Assembly: GCA_964017185.1 (NCBI GenBank)
Contig: OZ024870.1
Span: 21,971,621-22,035,620 of the forward strand
Direction of reading: 5' to 3'
Source of the DNA: Rugalucina vietnamica
Lineage: Eukaryota; Mollusca; Bivalvia; Lucinida; Lucinidae
DNA: 64,000 bases
Made by a program: the position numbers and the translations under genes. This document shows, one piece after another, positions 34,025-44,969 of the stretch. The first letter of the stretch is position 1. Each line of letters starts with the position of its first letter. The notes beneath the pieces are model-generated. The model was not told the DNA's origin. It did no database searches and saw nothing but the letters and a program-made list of their open reading frames with translations.

Positions 34025-34136
34025 CTATACTATTATTTGAGACAGAATCCCGACAATGCTATGATTTCGCTGCAGGTAAAATTTATATTGTTTCTAAAAG
34101 TTATAATTATGTTTTGTAAAGAATACCTTTCATTCC

Positions 34137-34142
34137 TTTATT
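34137..34142 (-). promoter_or_regulatory. poly(A) signal of the Mab-21-like gene
   Basis: AATAAA on the minus strand, 101 bp beyond the stop at 34243. Confidence 0.55.
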
Positions 34143-34242
34143 TACATTATTCTGGTGTAAAATTGATGCTTTGCCTTAATGTTTTCTTGTTGAACATCAA
34201 ACACTGTTTACAGTACTAATGCTTCGTCGTTTCATAATACGT

Positions 34243-37200
34243 TTAATACTCGTATCTGTAAGGGTCCTGTAACGGTTGAAGTAGCGAATCGCATGAATCC
34301 GTGTCTGTAACCGAACTAAGTCTGTTGATAAATTGCTCTAGAACCCGCACATATATGTCAGTGTAAGACGACGACTGGTAATAAGGGCCAAGTATGTTTA
34401 CACCAGATTCATGGAATGAGTGAAGTGTTTTTGTTTTATAAGCATGTATCAGTTCAGTTAGAATTTTCAGCACACATTCAGCACAACCTTCTGTTGGGTC
34501 TGAACATTCCCGGCTGTGATTCAGGGCCACGGTCTTCACGTGGTACCAGTTTATGGCAATATCACCAGTATCAATTATAATTGATAGAAAGTATTTGATG
34601 ATCTTATAACATTTTCTGTGTTTCTGTGACATTACGTTGACCATGTAGGCAATTTCAGCTATACAGTTGGACTTCCTCCAGTGAGCTTTTCTGTCACAAA
34701 CATTACAATGTTTTGAAACCAGGAAGAAGTCGTGTTCACGTGCGCCCTCATCTGTTGTAGCTTTGCTTACTTCTAAAGCTGGTAGAAAATCCACATGTAC
34801 TTGAAGTGAGCTTATTTGCTTTAGATCTTCCTTCAGCAATTTGTCGCTCCCTGCAAGTGATTTTGCTTTACTGGTCCAAATAAACGCCAAAGAGCAGTGT
34901 TTGTCTTCTGGGCCGCCAAACGATATTGAGCCATTCACTTTGAGAATACCAGTTGGCATTTCAACAGCACAACTGTTACAATGCGTCTGCTGGTTTGTTT
35001 CACAAGAGACTGGTGAGCTGTACGATACACAACACCATGCGTTTTTCTCGTCAAACTGAACAGTGAAACAGTCACACAAAAATCCAATACACATATGTAA
35101 TTCTTGCCAGAATAATCGATCACATACGACTCGTTCACCAGATGCTATTTTTAATTTTGATATTGCTTCAGTGTCAATGTCATCAAGAGTTCCAAAAGGT
35201 AGCCCATTTACTTCGACACAAAGCCCCCGACAACCATTATCGCGATGTACAATTTGCGCAGAACAGTCTAAAACAGCCAAGTAGTCTGCTTCTGTATATT
35301 TCTCTCCAGTCGTTGCATCGTATTTCAAGACTGCCGTATTTTCTGCCATACTACCGCACGACTCAATACGAGATATTCTGAACCTCCGACGGTCATTAAC
35401 CTTTGCGACTATTCTATCTAACATCATGCGCAATGCAATTTGGATGTCGTGTAGCTCCGTTCGTCTATGTGCAAGTGGCTCAATCATATTTTGTATTACT
35501 TTTTGAATGTTTTTTAGATCTTGGTTTTGCTTTTCATCAGTTCTGACAACATCTCGATTTAGCATTATCTGGATTGTGTTTAGGATACCTACAAACCCCC
35601 ATTCTTTATTTACACGTATAACATCGGCAATTTGTGTCCTGTGTCCTTCGGTGGTAAAGTATGCATCTAACATCGCGTTTAAGACGATTCGGATGTCTAG
35701 GAGATCATTTCGTTCATCACATCCCACATGAAGCGTGTCGATGTCATCAGTAATGTGTTGTGTCTGTTTTTCTGCATCAATCGTCTTGTTTATTTTTTCT
35801 AGTAATATATCTGTTGCGTTGCATATGCCTGGTATTTGTCGGTTTCGTTCATCGATTATAGCGTTTATTCTGTTTATCCTCGTATATATGTCGTTGAAGT
35901 TGAATAATATATTTCGTTGTGCACCAAACACAACTTGTATGTGCTTCAGCATCTCGAAAAAGGCATTGCTGATTTGTTGTGTCATCCGTTGTGGATCATT
36001 ATCAAGCATCCTTTTAAACATTATCTCAATTCTGGTGTCACAGATTTCTTGTATTTTACGTTTTTCATCAAAGATGCTAATTTGATCTCTCATCCTTTCT
36101 ATGACGTCTTTACTACTTCGTCTTATCACTTGAACAATATCAGCTTTAAATTTCAATCTTTCCAGCAATGTTTTTATTGCATGTTGAATTTGTCGTTTTT
36201 CATACTGTACATCAACCCCGATGGAAAGTCTCTCAAGCATCGAACCTATTGTGTCGAAGATGAAGTTTATTGCCTGTCTTTCAGAAATGATCGCGAGGTC
36301 ACAGTGACGCTTTTTACTTAGCAACTTATCTATGGCTTTGTGGAAACACCACATCTCCATTTCTGCATTCATCTCCATATTATTGTTCTCCATCGTCGCT
36401 TGTACTGTGTTGTAAAAGTATCGCATTTGCTCTTTCGTCTCGTCTTGTAAGCTAAGCATTCTGTCTATTGCAATCTTGATATCATCTATCTCTTGTCCCA
36501 CATCAAACTTTGATTTAATGTGCACTAGGACTGGGTCTATATCCGAGTAGATGTTTTCTAGCAAGTATCGTAAATTAATACATGTGTCGACTCTCTTCAG
36601 AGTCGAGTGTATGCATCTCTTTATATACTGAATATTCTGGCGATCATAAATATCGGCCTTTATTTTCTCGAGCATCGCATTAATCCGTTCTTGTAGCTCA
36701 TATTTTGCACTTACCCTGGTAGAAATCCTTTTTAATTCGGGCTTTATGTCCTTGTTAAAAGGTATCGATGACACAGTTGCAATCTGTAATGTGCCCTGTC
36801 GTCGTCTTTCGCCAATCAGAATTATTTTTAACAAATCGTACACAGCTGTTTGGAGGTATTCTATTTCCGGCCGTGTGTGTTTCCATTTGCTTTGACCCTT
36901 TAACCAGCGTTTAATGTCTAATAGAGTATCATATAGGGATTTTTGTCTTTTAAGAGTAGTAAAAATGGCTTTTTCGGTATGTAATAGCTCTTGTCTCCGT
37001 AACGTTTTGAATCGGGTTACTAATAAGTCTAAGGGTGCATTTTCGTCTGGTTGAACATTAAGAAGCGGTGGGGCAGTTGTGTCCAAAGAAACCTTACCAA
37101 CTATTACGTCGAAAAGGTAGTTGCGATTTTCCTATTTGCGTTCAATTCTGAATGGTATAATTTGTTTTCTTCTCCAGCTCCGACATTTCTTTCGTTTCTT

Positions 37201-37292
37201 TCGATGGAACGTTCGATCATTTCTAACCATGATTCTACCCATGTTGGCAAGTTGAATGAATCTGAACGATTAAGATCAGGGCTCTCCTCCAT
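34243..37292 (-). CDS. Mab-21/cGAS-like nucleotidyltransferase with long helical-repeat N-terminus
   Basis: Minus-strand, apparently intronless. ATG at 37292 (AAAAATGG context, in-frame TAG 12 bp upstream) opens 62 codons; the frame moves by one at the T4 run about 37108-37111 and then runs 947 codons, numbered here from the start of that block, to the stop at 34243. With one added T the whole is about 1016 residues. Residues 1-570 are charged, helical, with recurring units like DERRxIQxIxxAIxxMLERI every 30-50 residues (for example 120-160, 265-330, 425-560). Residues 570-947 are a Mab-21 fold: ESCGSMAE (Gly-Ser at 578-579), EADYLAVL (E599, D601), VHVDFLPALEV (D766) and a C-terminal WRKSNCIAEI...HRKCYKIIKYF region. 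The GS motif and three acidic positions are intact, so catalysis of the cGAS-like-receptor kind is possible. Ligand and product are unknown. Confidence 0.85.
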
Positions 37293-38251
37293 TTTTCTCA
37301 ACTATTTTGACGAGAAATTTCACTGTAGTTTGTGACCGTATATGTTTCTTGGTGAATGGGTTACAGTAGATATGCCGGTAATGTCTGTTTTATGTTGCCA
37401 AATCCTAAGGGTCACTGAAGACGCTTAAGTAGCCGAAACCGCGGTATGGCCCATCCCCTTTCTCATTAATATGTTCACTGCTCTTAAAGGATCTCAGTTT
37501 TATTTTTATTTATGATCTGAAACGAGAATAAATGCATCTTCAGATTACCGAAAGCATGCCGTTTACAAAATATCATACAATGCACTTCGCATCCTCGTTT
37601 TTATCGTAGCACAGGCTGACATAAGGTTGGCTTCATCTTATTGTCTAACTGTTACATGCATTGTTCTGTGTAACGGAATACGGAAGCAAATATGACCTGT
37701 ACATGACATTTTACGTATTCGAATTATTTTGGCGATAACAGTACTATCGTGCTGTCGATGTGTCATTTACAAAAACCTGATGTCAGCCGAGTACTTTCGA
37801 CTGACCAACACGTAATACGGCCGTCGACATTCTCGCAAGGTCCTACATGAATAGTAAACTCCTGATTTGGTCAACAACACAGGTATCAGTACAACTTTAA
37901 TATTTATACCTCACGTTACATATGAAAATACTATCAGATACTTGAAATATTACCCCGTCTTTAGTGACCCTTGCTACGCGTCTTTGTACAGACGAAGCAG
38001 TATTTATCCCATCTGTATATGTGCCCTCCTTTATAGGTTATACTATAGGGCCCAGACATTATTTTCCATTCATTAACATTCACTGGGTTTTCCGCCAATG
38101 ATAATTGAAACATACTTCACTTAATACCCATTTGATTTTCCACACTGTTAAGCTCCTATATATAGGCCACTGGAAAATCCACAGTTGAATCATATGATAC
38201 GATTGATAATGTTTTTGGATAATTTTAATGTTATGTAACCGGTCGACGTGT
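37293..38251. other. upstream region of the Mab-21-like gene and tRNA flank
   Basis: No coding signal and no clear repeat. It would contain the promoter of the minus-strand gene. I could not identify a convincing TATA box. Confidence 0.4.
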
Positions 38252-38323
38252 GGCTCGGTAGCTCAGTGGTAGAGTGCTCGCACGGTAAGCGAGAGACCCT
38301 GGGTTCGAATCTCGGTCGGGCCA
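38252..38323 (+). tRNA. tRNA-Thr-like gene, anticodon GGT
   Basis: A 72-nt cloverleaf can be drawn: acceptor GGCTCGG/TCGGGCC with discriminator A, D-stem GCTC/GAGT, anticodon stem CTCGC/GCGAG around loop ACGGTAA, and T-arm CTGGG-TTCGAAT-CTCGG. The A box TAGCTCAGTGG and B box GGTTCGAATCT are good, and a T5 terminator begins at 38329. Odd point: position 33 is C instead of the near-universal T. It could be a true gene with that change, a pseudogene, or the head of a tRNA-derived SINE. Confidence 0.7.
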
Positions 38324-38328
38324 CGTTC

Positions 38329-38333
38329 TTTTT
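38329..38333 (+). terminator. RNA polymerase III T5 terminator
   Basis: TTTTT six bases after the tRNA-like end. Confidence 0.6.
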
Positions 38334-38734
38334 CCGCCCCTGTGACAATACACAAGACGTTCGGATGAATATGATCTTTAATTACGATGATGTTGAATAA
38401 ATGATGTTAACAGAAGGATCAAGCCGTCTTTGCTAAAGCTGAACATATCTAATGCTAGAGAAAAGTATTGGACCTACCTAAAAGGCGTACAGGTAGACTC
38501 TAATTAATTAATTACAAGTTGGCTTCTTTAAAAAGAACCCAATAGAAAGGTCTGCTGCAAGGTGATAGAGGTGGTTCACTCGTAAAACATTTTAGAGATT
38601 TCAGAGGAATCAAGAAAATGGCTGCAAGCAAGGCTTACAGTTTACCCCCTGCAAAGTTATAACTTGTAAACCCTGTTTGCTAGTTACAAAGTATTTTAAT
38701 GGCGCCAAACTTCTTCATAGAGCTGCAGTTTATC
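38334..38734. other. non-coding
   Basis: No gene or clear repeat seen. Confidence 0.4.
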
Positions 38735-39228
38735 CACATTCTTAACAATGATTTTTCTTCAAGAAAAAAATCTTCATGCACATCATCAGTACATGTATGT
38801 CTGAAAGAAAACTTCGAAGTATTAAAAGGATATACTGAAAACTCTAGCCAAGGAGGAGTTGATTTCACAAAGCAGGCACTATATCCTTTATTCAATATGT
38901 AATGTGAACGAAAATCGGCTAAGTTTAAAACACTGTAAAATTGTTCAAAACAATTTTTTTTTCATCAAGAAAAATCTTCATGCACATCTGCAATATGGCT
39001 GAAAGCTAATTGCAAAGTATTAAAAGGATACACTGTAACATTGGTAAACATTATTTTTCACCAAGAAAAATCTTCATGCACATCTTCAGTATGTCTGAAA
39101 GATAACTGCAAAATAAGGATATACTGAAAACTCTTTGAGTAGTTGATTTCACAAAGTAGGCACTATATGCCATTGTTCAATACGTAAAGTGAATGAAAAT
39201 TGGCTAAGTTCAAAACGCTGTAAAATTG

Positions 39229-39287
<59 letters not shown>

Positions 39288-39415
39288 TTCACAAAACATA
39301 TCTTCATGTACATCTTCAATATGTCTGAAAGATAACTGCAAAGTATTAAAATGATATACTGAAAGCTCTACATGTAGGAGGAGTTTTCAGAAAGTATGCA
39401 CTGTTTGTACAATTG
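38735..39415. repeat. diverged tandem repeat, about four units
   Basis: AAATCTTCATGCACATC or variant recurs at about 38766, 38970, 39068 and 39300, each followed by ATGTCTGAAAGATAACTGCAA-like sequence and GGATATACTGAAAACTC. Spacing is uneven (about 100-230 bp). Confidence 0.8.
39229..39291. repeat. (TTTA)n microsatellite
   Basis: About 15 perfect TTTA units inside the tandem-repeat block. Confidence 0.97.
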
Positions 39416-39552
39416 CAAACATCTAACATTAAGAATTACAAAGTGGCATAATTCTTGCAATATTGATCCTTCAGTCCCTATCTTCCTACCAAACATGCAT
39501 TGTCTGATGGTTAAGGTGTGGTGCAAGTTTGAACTAGAATATAGGGACGAGC

Positions 39553-39830
39553 TATCTACTAGTCATTTGTAACCACGGCCCCATCCCTGGGGAATGCGGG
39601 GACTTTGACTTCTGATCCAGCATATCCCCGCTAAAAGCCGCCCTGCGGGACAACTTGTTAGTAAAACCACTGCTGTTTTCCCCCGCAGTCTGCTATAATT
39701 TCATTCCACTGCTGTTTTGAATATATAAAGCAAATCTCCAAACTGGGGTAGAAAAAATCACTAGCCAAAAATCGAATCATTTCCACGGCTACCCGGGGGT
39801 GGGGGCGTGATTACAAATGATTGGTGCATT
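39553..39830. mobile_element. MITE related to the intronic GC-ended MITE
   Basis: Ends CATTTGTAACCACGG and CCGTGG...TTACAAATG in inverse, then TTGGTGCATTA. Same terminal theme as 4841-5298 but well diverged. Confidence 0.7.
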
Positions 39831-39864
39831 AGAAGAGCATGTTACGTCATATGATAGGCATTAC

Positions 39865-40310
39865 ACTTTTAAATAGTGTACAGAAAGAAATAAAATGAGA
39901 GTTGATTGCATTATTAGAAAACTTATAATATGGCCCATACTATCTTCCTTCGTTTTCGCTGCTTCCAAAGGATCAAACTTTTATATTTTATTAAAATACA
40001 AGACTTCCTTCGAGCAGACTAAACCCGCGACTTTTAACTGTTGTTGTTTCAAACTAACTCCGAATCTATCGGAGATGTAAACACAGGGTCGGTGGTGCGG
40101 CTTGTTGATGAACTGTCTTATCTCCACTGTTTACAGGATATGTATTGCTGCGTATTGGATTCTGTACAGTGAATTTGGACTGGTTTCTTGTATCGATCTT
40201 TTTTCATACGTCAGCGATGGCCAATTTACATTTAAAATAAATAGAACCAGCTCACAATTTACTGCATTCAACCTAAACACAGTGGAAAAGGTCTGAGGAC
40301 CTTTCCAATA
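39865..40310 (+). repeat. dispersed repeat, copy 2 of 2
   Basis: Homologous to 29820-30205 as listed there. It has about 60 bp of extra sequence in the first part (TTCGCTGCTTCCAAAGGATC), part of which recurs near 53350. Confidence 0.75.
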
Positions 40311-40644
40311 AAAATCCAAATCACTCCTAACGCCACTAAACATTAATGTGGACTCGCCCAAATGATAATGATGGGAAAATGCATTCGTCAAATATGGGTT
40401 AAAGAACTTGGACGTGAACTCTTTCGCTGCTCAATGTCTAATCTGAATTTAGTCAAATTAATCATCACTGAATGTCATTATGAAAATATGCCCATGTAAT
40501 ATACAATATATATATTTTTTTCATTTATATTATATGTATTTGAAATTAATCAATATTTTTGTATTCGCTCAAAACATAGGATCGCCTCAGACTGTGTTTT
40601 GGAAGAGAATTAAAAATATATACTAATATGCCTGGAAACCTCAG

Positions 40645-40880
40645 CCTTCATTACGAAAACATACCCATGCAATATACAGAGATTTTTTTTTGAAGCAAAA
40701 AAATGAAAATATCATTGAAAAAAATGTGATTTTTTAATATTTTCGCTCAAAACATACATTGTGGGTACCCGTTAGAACCGCCTCGCCGGCGGTTCTAACG
40801 AGTACCCAGTTTTACTATATGAATATGGGGTATAAGGGTGTATACACTGCATGGACATGTTTTTGTAATGTACTATAATA
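40645..40880. mobile_element. foldback MITE inserted in segmental copy 1
   Basis: Ends ATTACGAAAACATACCCATG and TGGACATGTTTTTGTAATG; central palindrome GTTAGAACCGCC-TCGCCGG-CGGTTCTAAC. Copy 2 reads CCTCAG|AAATTGCG uninterrupted at 44469/44470, which fixes the insertion limits. Confidence 0.9.
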
Positions 40881-40994
40881 AAAATTGCGTATATATTTGA
40901 TGGATGTGCTATGTTGATACATGCTTTTTTGCAATGAGGACTGTCATGAATGCGCAGTTTTATCTGCGCATTTGTTGCAATTAGTTGTCCCATT

Positions 40995-41203
40995 TGAGCC
41001 GGCATCATGCGAATACAGGATCTGTATCTTAAGTTTGCAAAACAAAGGATCAGCAGTCGCTGATTTTTTTATTTCGCTATACAGATAGCACAATCTAGTA
41101 TCCAAAATTTCAAGATTTTTCCCTTTTCTTTAACTGCACGCACCGGTTTTATGTCGGACTAGTCCGGAAACCCCGAAGACCGGTTTTTCTCTTGAAGCGG
41201 CTC
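40995..41203. mobile_element. GAGCC-ended MITE, old copy in segment 1
   Basis: GAGCCGGCATCATGCGAA start, GATCAGCAGTCGCTGAT core, CACGCACCGGTTTTATGTCGG and AAGCGGCTC end. Shared with 44584-44786, so it predates the segmental duplication. Confidence 0.75.
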
Positions 41204-41460
41204 ATATAGTGTTGCCTTATTAGCATCAATTTTATATGTAATGGCCATTATTTTTTAGATTCTCTATTGCCAATAAATGGACGATTAAGGCATCTACAAC
41301 GTCTAATTGCTGATGACTTCTAAGTGTCACCTTATTAATGAGAAAACCATTATAAATGTCTGCCTTATTAAAATAAGAAGTCATCCAAGTTCAGTGTCCC
41401 ACTGAATGTTTCTGAACTATGCTTTATAAATTCACCAGTTTTGCATTTGTCATTTTACCA

Positions 41461-41879
41461 AGTAAGGGATATATACATAGGACTATATATTCTGAATATT
41501 GTATGTAATTTACGTATGAGTTAATGTAGCGGGAAATATACACTGCAGGATACGCGTATATTTCTGAACGCAAAAACATGCGGGAAACGGTTCTAACTTA
41601 ACATGCGCGATATCCTTTCCAAACGTACGCGATTCAGAATTTCTTTGTTTGTAAAAGCTCGTAATATTTTACACACATTTTTAGGCGGAATTATTCATAA
41701 AATATTAATTAATGGAAAAGAAACTGTTCTATCATTTAATTGATAAGGGTTGTTCCGGTATCTGTATAGTAAGTCTATTTGGATCGAAAAAAGAGGCTCA
41801 ATACGGGGTGCTTGAAATTACCTAAAAGCTAGTTCTTCTTGGGTTTGTTTGACATTGTTTATGGGACATAGGCAAACAG
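41461..41879. other. non-coding
   Basis: No gene or repeat recognised. Confidence 0.4.
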
Positions 41880-43870
41880 TAAAGAGGTACAAGTAGGCAA
41901 AGATCAGGAAAAGGCGCAATCAGAAAAAGATTCCCACTCCAAAAACCGAGGTGGGAAAAAACCAAACTAACAATCAGGTACTTTATACCATGAAAACATT
42001 TCGTAAGCAGAATGAGCAGCTATTTTCCCAATAGGTGGCCACTCAGTTACTTTAACTTAACTAAAAATATGCAAACATACATATGGCGCCAACAGCATAT
42101 TTTGAACACCAAGACATAAAACAAAAAGAACCACCACAGAAGTATCGACTTGGAACGATCAGTAACACAAAGTTACTGGCGGGTTTAAATCGATTTTACA
42201 TGGCCACAACCTCACCCTTAGCTTCTGCAGTGGTTCATAACATTTAGTTAGTTCTTCGGTCCGCGTGGTGAATCTCTAACTAGTCAATGAATCATCAAGA
42301 ACAAACAAATAAATCATGATGAAAATCCTGATGAATCAAAAACCAGGACTCACAGATTCAGTAAGCTGTCCGACGATGGAGATCCCTGGGCGCCGGATAA
42401 CTTTCAAACTCCGGAGCAAAAGAAGAAACATCAGTTGGACCCCGGTGGGCCAAGCAACAGACAAGAAGCTCCGCCCCCAACCAACTAAAATGAATAGCTT
42501 TGTCGGGCCATCATAGAGTCTGACCCCCGACCCACCGGCGTGCAATTAAAGAGGGCAGCATAGCTATCAGCCGTGATTGGGTTAAAAACTAAGCATGCCG
42601 ACTGTCGCATAACATTCAAGTTATAACCTATACGTCTGTAACGTGTTATGATTTTTCTGAACTGAAAAGAAAATCATTACTTCCTATAAGTTTCTTAAAT
42701 TTGTAAACCAAGTCACCATAAAATTCTGGTTCCGAAAGGCCCTCACTTAAAAGCGTCTTTAACCCAACATTATATTCGGAAATCAATTCATAGTGTCTAC
42801 GATAAAATTTAGAAAAGGTTTTTCGAAGTTTATGATACCGATAGCCCTGTTGGAGAAGTTTGGCCGTTAAACATTTATTTCGAGCGTTGAAGTCTGTAAC
42901 ATCATTGCAGACTCTAGCAAACCTAATAAGTTGCGAAATGTATACACCATAAGAAGCCCGACGAGGAACGTCACCATCCAAAAACGGAAAATTTACTATA
43001 TCAAAATCAAAGTCATCGCGCTTATCATAAATTTTAGAAGAAACAAATCCATTTGCAACAGAAAGATGTAGATCTAAAAAGGGGGCTTCGGTATCCGAGA
43101 TATTGGCTTAGTTCAACTGTAGTTCAGATGGATAAATTTGATTGACCATACCTTCAAAATAAGGGTTGTCATTGTTCAAAAGGTCATCGAGGTACCTAGA
43201 AGTGGAATTAAAAGCCTCGATAACATCAGCTTGATTATCATGGTTAAGAGAATCCATGAAATCTCTTTCGTAGCAGTATAAAAATAAATCAGCTACGAGA
43301 GGTGCGCAATTTGTACCCATCGGTATTCCAACAATTTGTCTGTATAACTTGGTCCCAAATCTAATATAAATATTATTCAGGAGATACATGTAGGATATGG
43401 CGTCGCACACATTCTGACATGACCAAAGTGTATACCGACTTTGGTCAGAGGAAGTGAAAAAAGCCTTTCTGTCATTACATGCCAAATAAAGTGAACCATA
43501 GTTTTTAATGCCCTTTTGAAGGTCAACTCTATCAAATCCAGAAGTTTTTCTTTAATAAGATTATGTGGTAAAGTTGTATACAGAGTAGAAAAATCATATG
43601 TGGACAAGCTCGTCGCACGGAACCCTCTACACTTCAATTTATTGAGCACCTCACCAGAATTTTTTATTGACCAAAACCAATTTTTATTTGAAGTTTCATA
43701 CACTGTCTCACAGTATCTTATAACATGAGCTTTGATAGCAGTAAGACAGGAAGTTAATAATTTAGAAAGTTCAGTAGTAGTACAAGAGCCAGAATTTGCA
43801 ATAAATCTAACTTTGTATGGTCTTTTGTGAAGCTTAGGTAGCCAATACATCGTAGGAAGTTTGTCTTGGC
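41880..43870 (-). mobile_element. Penelope-like element, decayed, copy 2
   Basis: Minus strand. Three frame blocks (43850-43377, 43485-43108, 42981-42646) give the same RT as copy 1: MYWLPKLHKRPYKVRFIAN, TYDFSTLYTTLPHN, IPMGTNCAPLVADLFLYCYE, then SRYLDDLLNNDN. It ends FYGDLVYKFKKLIG with no GIY-YIG domain in view. The 3' UTR runs to 41880 and ends with the same CCTACTTGTACC-type terminus as other copies. The 5' part is missing; a MITE begins at 43899. Frameshifts make it inactive. Confidence 0.8.
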
Positions 43871-43898
43871 CTTCATTGAATTTTCATATGGTACTTAT

Positions 43899-44139
43899 GA
43901 GCCGCGTCATGAGAAAAATCGAACTTTTGCATATTCGAAAATAAAGGCGCAGATCAGCTGTGCAGTATCTGCACAGCTGATCAGCACCTTTGTTTTCGCT
44001 GCTCAGACAGTACACTTCCTCTTTCTTCCTAAATCCGAAATTTCAAGCTTCTCAGTAGTCGTGTTCTGTAGCTGCACAGGCCGGTTTGTGTCAAACCTGG
44101 TTGGAAACCCCTAAGACAGGTTTTCTCGCGTCGCGGCTC
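43899..44139. mobile_element. GAGCC-ended MITE
   Basis: GAGCCGCGTCATGAGAAAAA start; core GCGCAGATCAGCTGTGCAG-TATCTG-CACAGCTGATCAGC; end GCGTCGCGGCTC. A clear example of the family, with the palindrome placed nearer one end. Confidence 0.85.
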
Positions 44140-44221
44140 GTATATGATCATTTGACTTATATGCAAGTGGGAAACGCGATAGCACCATTCCTGAACAACG
44201 ATTCCGAAACATTTTCGGACT

Positions 44222-44968
44222 TAAAGCACTTGGATATGAGCTCTTTTGCAGCGCAATGTCTAATCTGAATTTAGTCAAATTAATCATTCCTGAATGTCAT
44301 TATGAAAATATGCCCATGTAATAAACAATATTTTTTTTTCATTTATATTATTTATTTGAAATAAATCAATATTTTTGTATCTGCTCAAAACATAGAATCG
44401 CCTCAGACTGTGTTTTGGAAGAGAATTAAAAAATATTTACAAATGTACTAATATGCCTGGAAACCTCAGAAATTGCGTATATATTTGGTGAATGTGCTAT
44501 CCTGATACATGCTTTTTTTGCAATGAGGACTTTCGTGGATGCGCAGTTTTATCTGCGCATTTGTTGCAATTAGTTGTCCCATTTGAGCCGCATCAGGAGA
44601 ATACAGGATTTGAATCTTTTAAAAACAAAGGATCAGCAGTCGCTGCACTTTTGATTTCGCTACACAGATAGCACAATCTAGTATCCAAAATGTCAAGATC
44701 TTAACCGTTTTCTTTAACTGCACGCACCGGTTTTATGTCGAAAATGTTCGGAAACCCCGACGACCGATTTGCTCGTGAAGCGGCTCATATAGTGTGACCT
44801 TATTAGCATTAATGGCCATCATTTTTCAGATTCACGGACGATTAAGTCATCTACAATGTCTAATTGCTGAAGACTTCTAAGTGTCACCTTATTAATGAGA
44901 AAACCATTACAAATGTCTGCCTCATTGAAATAATAAGTCCATCCAAGTTCAGTGTTCCACTGAATTTT
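44222..44968. repeat. diverged segmental duplication, copy 2
   Basis: See 40395-41460. It is interrupted at about 44968 by the LINE and resumes at 48832 (CTTTATAAATTCATCA versus CTTTATAAATTCACCA in copy 1). Confidence 0.9.
44584..44786. mobile_element. GAGCC-ended MITE, old copy in segment 2
   Basis: Orthologous position to 40995-41203 in the other copy. Confidence 0.75.
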
Positions 44969-44969
44969 T

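Larger units (their letters stand above)
40395..41460. repeat. diverged segmental duplication, copy 1
   Basis: Collinear with 44222-44968 plus 48832-48880: AATGTCTAATCTGAATTTAG, AGACTGTGTTTTGGAAGAG, TGCGCAGTTTTATCTGCGC and ATTAATGAGAAAACCATTA. This copy has a 236-bp MITE that copy 2 lacks, and lacks the LINE present in copy 2. Confidence 0.9.

Noticed and set aside
35507..36321. Plus-strand frames of up to 134 codons
   Set aside because: Antisense shadows of the Mab-21-like gene.
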